DNA of 64,000 bases from Prosopocoilus inquinatus (taxonomy: Eukaryota; Arthropoda; Insecta; Coleoptera; Lucanidae). The position numbers were made by a program, and so were the translations under genes. Of the stretch, positions 12,401 through 23,029 are shown piece after piece. The first letter of the stretch is position 1, and every line of letters starts with the position of its first letter. Under the pieces are notes generated by a model. The model was given only the letters and a program-made list of their open reading frames with translations, made no database searches and was not told the DNA's origin. The DNA lies in assembly GCA_036172665.1 (NCBI GenBank), contig JAYKNF010000017.1, positions 248,001-312,000 on the forward strand, written 5' to 3'.

Positions 12401-14516
12401 TGGAGCCCATCCAAACGTCAAATAACATGATAGATGAGTAAGGATCGATTAGATACATCACAGGAACAACGCTAATACCCGTTGTTTCGTTTAAAACTAT
12501 TTCCAGCTCCTGCTGCGTCCAAAAACTTCGTATCTCACATCAGAGTTACTGGAGTCCACCGAAACTTCAAATAACATGATAGATAAGTAAGGATCGATTA
12601 GATACATCACAGGAACAACGCTAATGCGTATTGTTTCGTTTAAAATTATTTCCAGCTCCTCCTGTGTCCGAAAACTTCGTATCTCACATGAGAGTTACTA
12701 GAGCCCATCGAAACGTCAAATATCATGATAGATAAGTAAGGATCGATTAGATACATCACAGGAACAACGCTAATGCGTGTTGTTTCGTTTAAAAGTATTT
12801 CCAGCTTCAGCTGCGACCGAAAACTTCGTATCTCACTTCAGAGTTACTGGAACCCATCCAAACGTCAAATAACATGATAGATGAGTAAGGATCGATTAGA
12901 TACATCACAGGAACAACGCTAATACGTGTTGTTTCGTTTAAAACTATTTCCAGCTCCTCCTGTATCTGAAAACTTCGTATCTCACATCAGGGATACTGGA
13001 GTCCATCCAAACGTCAAATAACATGATAGATAGGTAAGGATCGATTAGATACAGCACAAGAACAACGCTAATGCGTGTTGTTTCGTTCAAAACTATTTCC
13101 AGCTTCTGCTGCGTCCGAGAACTTCGTATCTCACATCAGAGTTACTAGAGTCCATCGAAACGCCAAATAACATGATAGATGAGTAAGGATCGATTAGATA
13201 CATCACAAGAACAACGCTAATGCGTGTTGTTTCGTTTAAAACTATTTCCGGCTTCTGCTGCGTCCGAAAATTTCGTATCTCACATCATAGTTACTGGTGT
13301 CCATCGAAACGTCAAATAACATAGTAGATAAGTAAGGATCGATTAGATACATCACAGGAACAACGCTAATACGTGTTGTTTCGTTCAAAACTATTTCCAG
13401 CTTCTGCTGCGTCCGAAAACTTTGTATCTCACATCAGAGTTACTGGAGCCCATCCAAACGTTAAATAACATGATAGATGAGTAAGGATCGATTAGATACA
13501 TCACATTAACAACGCTAATACGTGTTGTTTCGTTTAAAACTATTTCCAGCTCCTGCTGCGTCCAAAAACTTCGTGTCTCACATCAGAGTTACTAGAGTCC
13601 ATCCAAACGTCAAATAACATGATGGATAAGTAAGGATCGATTAGATACATCACAGGAACAACGCTAACGCGTGTTGTTTCGTTTAAAACTATTTCCGGCT
13701 TCTGCTGCGTCCGAAAATTAAGTATCTCACATCATAGTTACTGGTGTCCATCGAAACGTCAAATAACATAGTAGATAAGTAAGGATCGATTAGATACATC
13801 ACAGGAACAACGCTAATACGTGTTGTTTCGTTTAAAACTATTTCCAGTTTCAGCTGCGTCCGAAAACTTCGTATCTCACTTCAGAGTTACTGGAGCCCAT
13901 CCAAACGTCAAATAACATGATAGATGAGTAAGGATCGATTAGATACATCACAGGAACAACTCTAATACGTGTTGTTTCGTTTAAAACTATTTCCAGCTCC
14001 TCCTGTATCCGAAAACTTCGTATCTCACATCAGGGATACTGGAGTCCATCCAAACGTCAAATAACATGATAGATAGGTAAGGATCAATTAGATACAGCAC
14101 AAGAACAACGCTAATGCGTGTTGTTTCGTTCAAAACTATTTCCAGCTTCTGCTGCGTCCGAGAACTTCGTATCTCACATCAGAGTTACTAGAGTCCATCG
14201 AAACGCCAAATAACATGATAGATGAGTAAGGATCGATTAGATACATCACAGGAACAACGCTAACGCGTGTTGTTTCGTTTAAAACTATTTCCGGCTTCTG
14301 CTGCTTCCGAGAACTTCGTATCTCACATCAGAGTTACTAGAGTCCATCGAAACGTCAAATAACATGATAGATAAGTAAGGATCGATTAGATACATCACAG
14401 GAACAACGCTAATGCGTGTTGTTTCGTTTAAAACTATTTCCAGCTTCAGCTGCGTCCGAAAACTTCGTATCTCACTTCAGAGTTACTGGAGCCCATCCAA
14501 ACGTCAAATAACATGA
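9450..14516. repeat. 17-monomer tandem duplication inside A1
   Basis: The rare monomers with gcgctgcgtccgagtacatc and caaatagcatg occur at 9531 and again at 12064, 2,533 bp (17 x 149) apart. First copy about 9,450-11,982, second about 11,983-14,516. The junction falls between 11,961 and 11,983, inside sequence common to both parents; the second copy diverges at 14,517 (gatggataag against gatagatagg). Within the two copies the rare changes match, including gcgaccgaaaac, tgtatctgaaaac, acattaacaacg and gaaaattaag. I noticed one difference (atttacggc at 10,712 against atttccggc at 13,245), so the event is fairly recent. Confidence 0.88.
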
Positions 14517-16363
14517 TGGATAAGTAAGGGTCGATTAGATACATCACAGGAACAACGATAACGCGTGTTGTTTCGTTTAAAACTATTTCCGGCTTCTGCT
14601 GCGTACGAAAATTTCTTATCTCACATCATAGTTACTGGTGTCCATCGAAACGTCAAATAACATAGTAAATAAGTAAGGATCGATTAGATACATCACAGGA
14701 ACAACGCTAATACGTGTTGATTCGTTTAAAACTATTTCCAGCTTCTGCTGCGTCCAAAAACTTCGTATCTCACATCAAAGTTACTGGAGTCCACCGAAAC
14801 GTCAAATAACATGATAGATAAGTAAGGATCGATTAGATACAGCACAAGAACAACGCTAATGCGTGTTGTTTCGTCCAAAACTATTTCCAGCTTGTGCTGC
14901 GTCCGAGTACTTCGTATCTCACATCAGAGTTACTAGAGTCCTTCGAAACGCCAAATAACATGATAGATGAATAAGGATCGATTAGATACATCACATTAAC
15001 AACGCTAATACGTGTTGTTTCGTTTAAAACTCTTTCCAGCTTCTGCTGCGTCCGAAAACTTCGTATCTCACTTCAGAGTTACTGGAGCCCATCCAAACGT
15101 CAAATAACATGATAGATGAGTAAGGATCGATTAGATACATCACAGGAACAACGCTAATGCGTGTTGTTTCGTTTAAAACTATTTCCAGCTCCTCCTGTAT
15201 CCGAAAACTTCGTATCTCACATCAGGGATACTGGAGTCCATCCAAACGTCAAATAACATGATAGATAGGTAAGGATCAATTAGATACAGCACAAGAACAA
15301 CGCTAATGCGTGTTGTTTCGTTCAAAACTATTTCCAGCTTCTGCTGCGTCCGAGAACTTCGTATCTCACATCAGAGTTACTAGAGTCCATCGAAACGCCA
15401 AATAACATGATAGATGAGTAAGGATCGATTAGATACATCACAGGAACAACGCTAACGCGTGTTGTTTCGTTTAAAACTATTTCCGGCTTCTGCTGCTTCC
15501 GAGAACTTCGTATCTCACATCAGAGTTACTAGAGTCCATCGAAACGTCAAATAACATGATAGATAAGTAAGGATCGATTAGATACATCACAGGAACAACG
15601 CTAATGCGTGTTGTTTCGTTTAAAACTATTTCCAGCTTCAGCTGCGTCCGAAAACTTCGTATCTCACTTCAGAGTTACTGGAGCCCATCCAAACGTCAAA
15701 TAACATGATGGATAAGTAAGGGTCGATTAGATACATCACAGGAACAACGATAACGCGTGTTGTTTCGTTTAAAACTATTTCCGGCTTCTGCTGCGTACGA
15801 AAATTTCTTATCTCACATCATAGTTACTGGTGTCCATCGAAACGTCAAATAACATAGTAAATAAGTAAGGATCGATTAGATACATCACAGGAACAACGCT
15901 AATACGTGTTGATTCGTTTAAAACTATTTCCAGCTTCTGCTGCGTCCAAAAACTTCGTATCTCACATCAAAGTTACTGGAGTCCACCGAAACGTCAAATA
16001 ACATGATAGATAAGTAAGGATCGATTAGATACAGCACAAGAACAACGCTAATGCGTGTTGTTTCGTCCAAAACTATTTCCAGCTTGTGCTGCGTCCGAGT
16101 ACTTCGTATCTCACATCAGAGTTACTAGAGTCCTTCGAAACGCCAAATAACATGATAGATGAATAAGGATCGATTAGATACATCACATTAACAACGCTAA
16201 TACGTGTTGTTTCGTTTAAAACTCTTTCCAGCTTCTGCTGCGTCCGAAAACTTCGTATCTCACTTCAGAGTTACTGGAGCCCATCCAAACGTCAAATAAC
16301 ATGATAGATGAGTAAGGATCGATTAGATACATCACAGGAACAACGCTAATACGTGTTGTTTCG
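13980..16363. repeat. 8-monomer tandem duplication inside A1
   Basis: The string ggtcgattag followed by aacaacgataacgcg occurs at 14,529 and 15,721, 1,192 bp (8 x 149) apart. Neighbouring markers (gctgcttccg, gcgtacgaaaatttc, gtgttgattcg, gtccttcgaaacg) are duplicated with the same lag. In P1 the set appears once, around 48.83-49.47 kb. The edges are approximate because the flanking monomers are alike; the second copy diverges where aattaattcc appears near 16,370. This duplication abuts and partly overlaps the end of the 17-monomer duplication. Confidence 0.82.
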
Positions 16364-17591
16364 TTTAAAATTAATTCCAGCTTCTGCTGCGTCCAAAAAC
16401 TTCGTATCTCACATCAGAGTTACTGGAGTCCACCGAAACGTCAAATAACATGATATATAAGTAAGGATCGATTAGATACATCACAGGAACAACGCTAATG
16501 CGTATTGTTTCGTTTAAAATTATTTCCAGCTCCTCCTGTGTCCGAAAACTTCGTATCTCACATGAGAGTTACTAGAGCCCATCGAAACGTCAAATATCAT
16601 GATAGATAAGTAAGGATCGATTAGATACATCACAGGAACAACGCTAATGCGTGTTGTTTCGTTTAAAACTATTTCCAGCTTCTGCTGCGTCCGAGAACTT
16701 CGTATCTCACTTCAGAGCTACTGGAGCCCATCCAAACGTCAAATAACATGATAGATGAGTAAGGATCGATTAGATACATCACAGGAACAACGCTAATACG
16801 TGTTGTTTCGTTCAAAACTATTTCCAGCCTGTGCTGCGTCCGAGTACATCGTATCTCACATCAGAGTTACTAGAGTCCATCGAAACGTCAAATAACATGA
16901 TAGATAGGTAAGGATCGATTAGATACAGCACAGGAACAACGCTAATGCGTCTTGTTTCGTTCAAAACTATTTCCAGCTTCTGCTGCGTCCGAAAACTTCG
17001 TATCTCACTTCAGAGTTACTAGAGCCCATCGAAACGTCAAATATCATGATAGATAAGTAAGGATCGATTAGATACATCACAGGAACAACGCTAATGCGTG
17101 TTGTTTCGTTTAAAACTATTTCCAGCTTCAGGTGCGACCGAAAACTTCGTATCTCACTTCAGAGTTACTGGAGCCCATCCAAATGTCAAATAACATGATG
17201 GATAAGTAAGGATCGATTAGATACATCACAGGAACAACGCTATTGCGTATTGTTTCGTTTAGAACTATTTCCAGCTCTTCCTGTGTCCGAAAACTTCGTA
17301 TCTGGCATCAGAGTTACTAGAGTCCATCGAAACTTCAAATAACATGATAGATAAGTAAGGATCGATTAGATACATCACAGGAACAACGCTAATACGTGTT
17401 GTTTCGTTTAAAACTATTTCCAGCTCCTGCTGCGTCCAAAAACTTCGTATCTCACATCAGAGTTACTAGAGTCCATCGAAACGTCAAATAACATGATAGA
17501 TAAGTAAGGATCGATTAGATACATCACAGGAACAACGCTAATGCGTGTTGTTTCGTTTAAAAGTCTTTCCAGCTTCTGCTGCGTCCGAATA

Positions 17592-17619
17592 CTTCGTATC
17601 TCACACTTCGTATCTCACG
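17592..17619. repeat. 14-bp direct duplication inside a monomer (copy in A1)
   Basis: cttcgtatctcaca (17592-17605) is immediately followed by cttcgtatctcacg, lengthening this monomer to 163 bp. The neighbouring acgttagag is also rare, so the monomer is a good tracer. It recurs at 34,376 and 51,077, which are exactly 16,701 bp apart. A simple slippage or local tandem duplication explains it, followed by spread with the higher-order unit. Confidence 0.92.
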
Positions 17620-19396
17620 TTAGAGTTACTGGAGTCCATCCAAACGTCAAATAACATGTTAGATAAGTAAGGGTCGATTAGATACATCACAGGAACAACG
17701 CTAATACGTGTTGTTTCGTTTAAAACTATTTCCAGCTCCTGCTGCGTCCGAAAACTTCGTATCTCACTTCAGAGTTACTTGAGCCCATCCAAACGTCAAA
17801 TAACATGATAGATGAGTAAGGCTCGATTAGGTACATCACAGGAACAACGCTAATATGTGTTGTTTCGTTTAAAACTATTTCCAGCTCCTCCTGTATCCGA
17901 AAACTTCGTATCTCACATCAGGGATACTGGAGTCCATCCAAACGTCAAATAACATGATAGATAAGTAAGGATCGATTAGATACAGCGCAGGAACAACGCT
18001 AGTACGTGTTGTTTCGTTCAAAACTATTTCCAGCTTCTGCTGCGTCCGAAAACTTTGTATCTCACATCAGAGTCATTTGAGTCCATCGAAACGCCAAATA
18101 ACATGATGGATGAGTAAGGATCGATTAGATACATCACAGGAACAAGGAAAATGCGTGCTGTTTCGTTTAAAACTATTTCCAGCTTCTGCTGAGTCCGAAA
18201 ATTTCGTGTCTCACATTAGAGTTACTGGAGTCCATCGAAACGTCAAATAACATAGTAGCTAAGTAAGGATCGATTAGATACATCACAGGAGCAACGCTAA
18301 TACGTGTTGTTTCGTTCAAAACTATTTCCAGCTTCTGCTGCGTCCGAAAACTTTGTATCTCACATCAGAGTTACTGGAGTCCATCCAAACTTCAAATAAC
18401 ATGATAGATGAGTAAGGATCGATTAGATACATCACAGGAACAACGCTAATACGTGTTGTTTCGTTTAAAACTATTTCCAGCTCCTGCTGCGTCCGAAAAC
18501 TTCGTATCTCACTTCAGAGTTACCGGAGCCCATCCAAACGTCAAATAACATGATAGATGAGTAAGGATCGATTAGGTACATCACAGGAACAACGCTAATA
18601 CGTGTTGTTTCATTTAAAACTATTTCTAGCTCCAGCTGCGTCCGAGAACTTCGTATCTCACATCAAAGTTATTGGAGTCCATCGAAACGCCAAATAACCT
18701 CATGGATGAGTAAGGATCGATTAGATACATCACAGGAATAACGCTAATGCGTGTTGTTTCGTTTAAAACTATTTCCAGCTTCTGCTGCGTCCGAAAATTT
18801 CGTGTCTCACATTAGAGTTACTGGAGTCCATCGAAACGTCAAATAACATGATAGATGAGTAAGGATCGATTAGATACATCACAGGAACAACGCTAATGCG
18901 TATTGTTTCGTTTAAAATTATTTCCAGCTCCTCCTGTGTCAGAAAACTTCGTACCTCACATTAGAGTTTCTGGAGTCCATCCAAACGTCAAATAACATGA
19001 TAGATAAGTAAGGATCGATTAGATACAGCACAGGAACAACGCTAATGCGTGTTGTTTCGTTTAAAACTATTTCCAGCTTCAGTTGCGTCCGAAAACTTCG
19101 TATCTCACTTCAGAGTTACTGGAGCCCATCCAAACGTCAAATAATATGATAGATGAGTAAGGATCGATTAGATACATCACAGGAACAACGCTAATACGTG
19201 TTGTTTCGTTTAAAACTATTTCCAGCTCCTCCTGTGTCCGAAAACTTCGTATCTCACATCAGGGATACTGGAGTCCATCCAAATGTCAAATAACATCATA
19301 GATAAGTAAGGATCGATTAGATACAGCACAGGAACAACGCTAATGCGTGTTGTTTCGTTCAAAACTATTTCCAGCTTCTGCTGCGTCCGAAAATTT

Positions 19397-19471
19397 CGTG
19401 TCTCACATTAGAGTTCAGTAACTCTAATGTGAGACACGTTTCGATGGACTCCAGTGAGTCCATCGAAACGT
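19397..19471. repeat. 36-bp insertion forming two adjacent perfect hairpins (copy 1)
   Basis: Hairpin 1: 19,397-19,415 (cgtgtctcacattagagtt) is perfectly complementary to 19,420-19,438, 19 bp with a 4-nt loop cagt. Hairpin 2: 19,436-19,451 (acgtttcgatggactc) is perfectly complementary to 19,456-19,471, 16 bp, also with loop cagt. In an ordinary monomer the two outer arms are joined by actg, whose reverse complement is cagt. The extra DNA is the inverted copy of each flanking arm, so the monomer is 185 bp instead of 149. A fold-back strand switch during replication or break repair is the likely origin (inference). Both loops being the inverse of the original 4-nt joint is notable. Confidence 0.93.
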
Positions 19472-21965
19472 CAAATAAGATAGTAGCTAAGTAAAGGTCG
19501 ATTAGATACATCACAGGAACAACGCTAATACGTGTTGTTTTTTTCAAAACTATTTCCAGCTTCTGCTGCGTCCGAAAACTTCGTATCTCACTTCAGAGTT
19601 ACTGGAGCCCATCCAAACGTCAAATAACATGATAGATGAGTAAGGATCGATTAGATACATCACAGGAACAACGCTAATACGTGTTGTTTCGTTCAAAACT
19701 ATTTACAGCTTCTGCTGCGTCCGAAAACTTTGTATCTCACATCAGAGTTACTGGAGTCCATCCAAACGTCAAATAACATGATAGATGAGTAAGGATCGAT
19801 TAGATACATCACAGGAACAACGCCAATACGTGTTGTTTCGTTTAAAACTATTTCCAGCTCCTGCTGCGTCCGAAAACTTCGTATCTCACTTCAGAGTTAC
19901 TGGAGCTCATCCAAACGTCAAATAACTTGATAGATGAGTAAGGATCGATCAGATACATCACAGGAACAACGCTAATACGTGTTGTTTCATTTAAAACTAT
20001 TTCTAGCTTCAGCTGCGTCCGAGAACTTCGTATCTCACATCAAAGTTATTGGAGTCCATCGAAACGCCAAATAACATGATGGATGAGTAAGGATCGATTA
20101 GATACATCACAGGAACAACGCTAATGCGTGCTGTTTCGTTTAAAACTATTTCCAGCTTCTGCTGCGTCCGAAAATTTCGTGTCTCACATTAGAGTTACTG
20201 GAGTCCATCGAAACTTCAAATAACATAGTAGCTAAGTAAGGATCGATTTGATGCATCACAGGAACAACGCTAATGCGTGTTGTTTCGTTCAAAACTATTT
20301 CCAGCTTCTGCTGCGACCGAAAACTTCGTATCTCACTTCAGAGTTGCTGGAGCCCATCCAAACGTCAAATAACATGATAGATAAGTAAGGATCGATTAGA
20401 TACATCACAGGAACAACGCTAATGCGTGTTGTTTCATTTAAAACTATTTCCAGCTTCTACTGCGTCCGAGAACTTCGTATCTCACATCAGAGTTACTAGA
20501 GTCCATCGAAACGTCAAATAACATGATAGATAAGTAAGGATCGATTAGATACATCACAGGAACAACGCTAATACGTGTTGTTTCGTTCAAAACTATTTAC
20601 AGCTTCTGCTGCCTCCGAAAACTTTGTATCTCACATCAGAGTTACTGGAGTCCATCCAAACGTCAAATAACATGATAGATGAGTAAGGATCGATTAGATA
20701 CATCACAGGAACAACGCTAATGCGTGCTGTTTCGTTTAAAACTATTTCCAGCTTCTGCTGCGTCCGAAAATTTCGTGTCTCACATTAGAGTTACTGGAGT
20801 CCATCGGAACGTCAAATAACATAGTAGCTAAGTAAGGGTCGATTAGATACATCACAGGAACAACGCTAATACGTGTTGTTTCGTTCAAAACTATTTCCAG
20901 CTCCTCCTGTGTCCGAAAACTTCGTATCTCAAATTAGAGTTACTGGAGTCCATCCAAACGTCAAATAACATGATAGATAAGTAAGGATCGATTAGATACA
21001 TCACAGGAACAACGCTAATACGTGTTGTTTCGTTTAAAACTATTTCCAGCTCCTGCTGCGTCCGAAAACTTCGTATCTCACTTCAGAGTTACTGGAGCCC
21101 ATCCAAACGTCAAATAACATGATAGATAAGTAAGGATCGATTAGATACATCACAGAAACAATGCTAATACGTGTTGTTTCGTTTAAAACTATTTCCAGCT
21201 CCAGCTGCGTCCGAGAACTTCGTATCTCACATCAAAGTTATTGGAGTCCATCGAAACGCCAAATAACCTGATGGATGAGTAAGGATCGATTAGATACATC
21301 ACAGGAATAACGCTAATGCGTGTTGTTTCGTTTAAAACTATTTCCAGCTTCTGCGGCGTCCGAAAATTTCGTGTCTCACATTAGAGTTACTGGAGTCCAT
21401 CGAAACGTCAAATAACATGATAGATGAGTAAGGATCGATTAGATACATCACAGGAACAACGCTAATGCGTATTGTTTCGTTTAAAACTATTTCCAGCTCC
21501 TCCTGTGTCAGAAAACTTCGTATCTCACATTAGAGTTTCTGGAGTCCATCCAAACGTCAAATAACTTGATAGATAAGTAAGGATCGATTAGATACAGCAC
21601 AGGAACAACGCTAATGCGTGTTGTTTCGTTTAAAACTATTTCCAGCTTCAGTTGTGTCCGAAAACTTCGTATCTCACTTCAGAGTTACTGGAGCCCATCT
21701 AAAATTCAAATAACATGATAGATGAGTAAGGATCGATTAGATACATCACAGGAACAACGCTAATACGTGTTGTTTCGTTTAAAACTATTTCCAGCTCCTC
21801 CTGTGTCCGAAAACTTCGTATCTCACATCAGGGATACTGGAGTCCATCCAAACGTCAAACAACATCATAGATAAGTAAGGATCGATTAGATACAGCACAG
21901 GAACAACGCTAATGCGTGTTGTTTCGTTCAAAACTATTTCCAGCTTCTGCTGCGTCCGAAAATTT

Positions 21966-22040
21966 CGTGTCTCACATTAGAGTTCAGTAACTCTAATGTG
22001 AGACACGTTTCGATGGACTCCAGTGAGTCCATCGAAACGT
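21966..22040. repeat. 36-bp insertion forming two adjacent perfect hairpins (copy 2)
   Basis: Same structure 2,569 bp downstream of copy 1. Arms 21,966-21,984 and 21,989-22,007 (19 bp) and arms 22,005-22,020 and 22,025-22,040 (16 bp), each with loop cagt. The monomer from 21,956 to 22,140 is 185 bp. The identical structure, together with the duplicated surroundings, shows one origin followed by copying with the satellite rather than two insertions. Confidence 0.93.
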
Positions 22041-22565
22041 CAAATAAGATAGTAGCTAAGTAAGGGTCGATTAGATACATCACAGGAACAACGCTAATAC
22101 GTGTTGTTTCGTTTAAAACTATTTCCAGCTCCTGCTGCGTCCGAAAACTTCGTATCTCACTTCAGAGTTACTGGAGCTCATCCAAACGTCAAATAACATG
22201 ATGGATGAGTAAGGGTCGATTAGATACATCACAGGAACAACGCTAATGCGTGCTGTTTCGTTTAAGACTATTTCCAGCTTCTGCTGCGTCCGAAAATTTC
22301 GTGTCTCACATTAGAGTTACTGGAGTCCATCGAAACGTCAAATAACATGATAGATGAGTAAGGATCGATTAGATACAGCACAGGAACAACGCTAATGCGT
22401 GTTGTTTCGTTTAAAACTATTTCCAGCTTCAGTTGCGTCCGAAAACTTCGTATCTCACTTCAGACTTACTGGAGCCCATCCAAACGTCAAATAACATGAT
22501 AGATGAGTAAGGATCGATTAAATACATCACAGGAACAACGCTAATGCGTGTTGTTTCGTTTAAAA

Positions 22566-22829
22566 CTATTTCCAGCTTCTGCTGCGTCCGAGAACTTCGT
22601 ATCTCACATCAGAGTTACTAGAGTCCATCGAAACGTCAAATAACATGATAGATGAGTAAGGATCGATTAGATACATCACAGGAAAAACGCTAATGCGTAT
22701 TGTTTCGTTTAAAACTATTTCCAGCTCCTCCTGTGTCCGAATAACTTCGTATCTCATACTAGAGTTATTGGAGTCCATCCAAACGTCAAATAACATGATA
22801 GATAAGTAAGGATCGACTAGATACAGCAC
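22566..22829. repeat. Monomer pair with 1-bp insertion (gaataacttcg), first of three
   Basis: Near 22,740 the usual gaaaacttcg reads gaataacttcg, making a 150-bp monomer. Because 150 is divisible by three, the minus-strand frame stays open across the junction and produces an 87-codon open frame instead of the usual maximum of about 62. The same insertion occurs near 27,217 and 30,054. I see no reason to call it a gene: there is no start context, no conservation of the protein across the array, and the stretch is ordinary satellite. Confidence 0.8.
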
Positions 22830-23029
22830 AGGAACAACGCTAATGCGTGTTGTTTCGTTTAAAACTATTTCCAGCTCCTGCTGCGTCCGAAAACTTCGTA
22901 TCTCACTTCAGAGTTACTGGAGCCCATCCAAACGTCAAATAACATGATAGATAAGTAAGGATCGATTAGATACATCACAGGAACAACGCTAATGCGTGTT
23001 GTTTCATTTAAAACTATTTCCAGCTTCTG

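Larger units (their letters stand above)
1..18393. repeat. Block A1: first higher-order block of subfamily A
   Basis: The order of diagnostic monomers here is repeated later. The opening monomer (gttgctggag, then gttaatgcttg) recurs at 35869, 52570 and 59126. The rare monomers with attacgataaagaag, cgttttg, gagagtcc and acgaaaaacg follow in the same order in the later copies. A1 therefore corresponds to about 35.87-51.8 kb. It differs from that copy by whole-monomer gains and losses. Downstream it stops matching at 18394, where A1 has catcc while the other copies (about 35.17, 51.87 and 58.42 kb) have catcg followed by catagtagctaag. Its left end lies outside the window. Confidence 0.85.
18430..22119. 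repeat. Duplicated X segment, lag 2,569 bp (17 monomers + 36 bp)
   Basis: tccagctgcg at 18,631 and 21,200, and the hairpin monomers starting at 19,387 and 21,956, share a lag of 2,569 bp, which is 17 x 149 plus the 36-bp insertion lying between them. The matching segments are about 18.43-19.55 kb and 21.00-22.12 kb. The 19.55-21.0 kb stretch in between is ordinary X and A-type monomers, so this is not a simple full-length tandem duplication of the lag unit. Confidence 0.72.

Noticed and set aside
19365..19547. 60-codon minus-strand open frame
   Set aside because: It runs through the 36-bp double-hairpin insertion; the middle of the predicted peptide is the inverted repeat translated. Not a gene.
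22566..22829. 87-codon minus-strand open frame
   Set aside because: Two fused monomer frames caused by a 1-bp insertion; it has no start context, signal or family resemblance that I can recognise.
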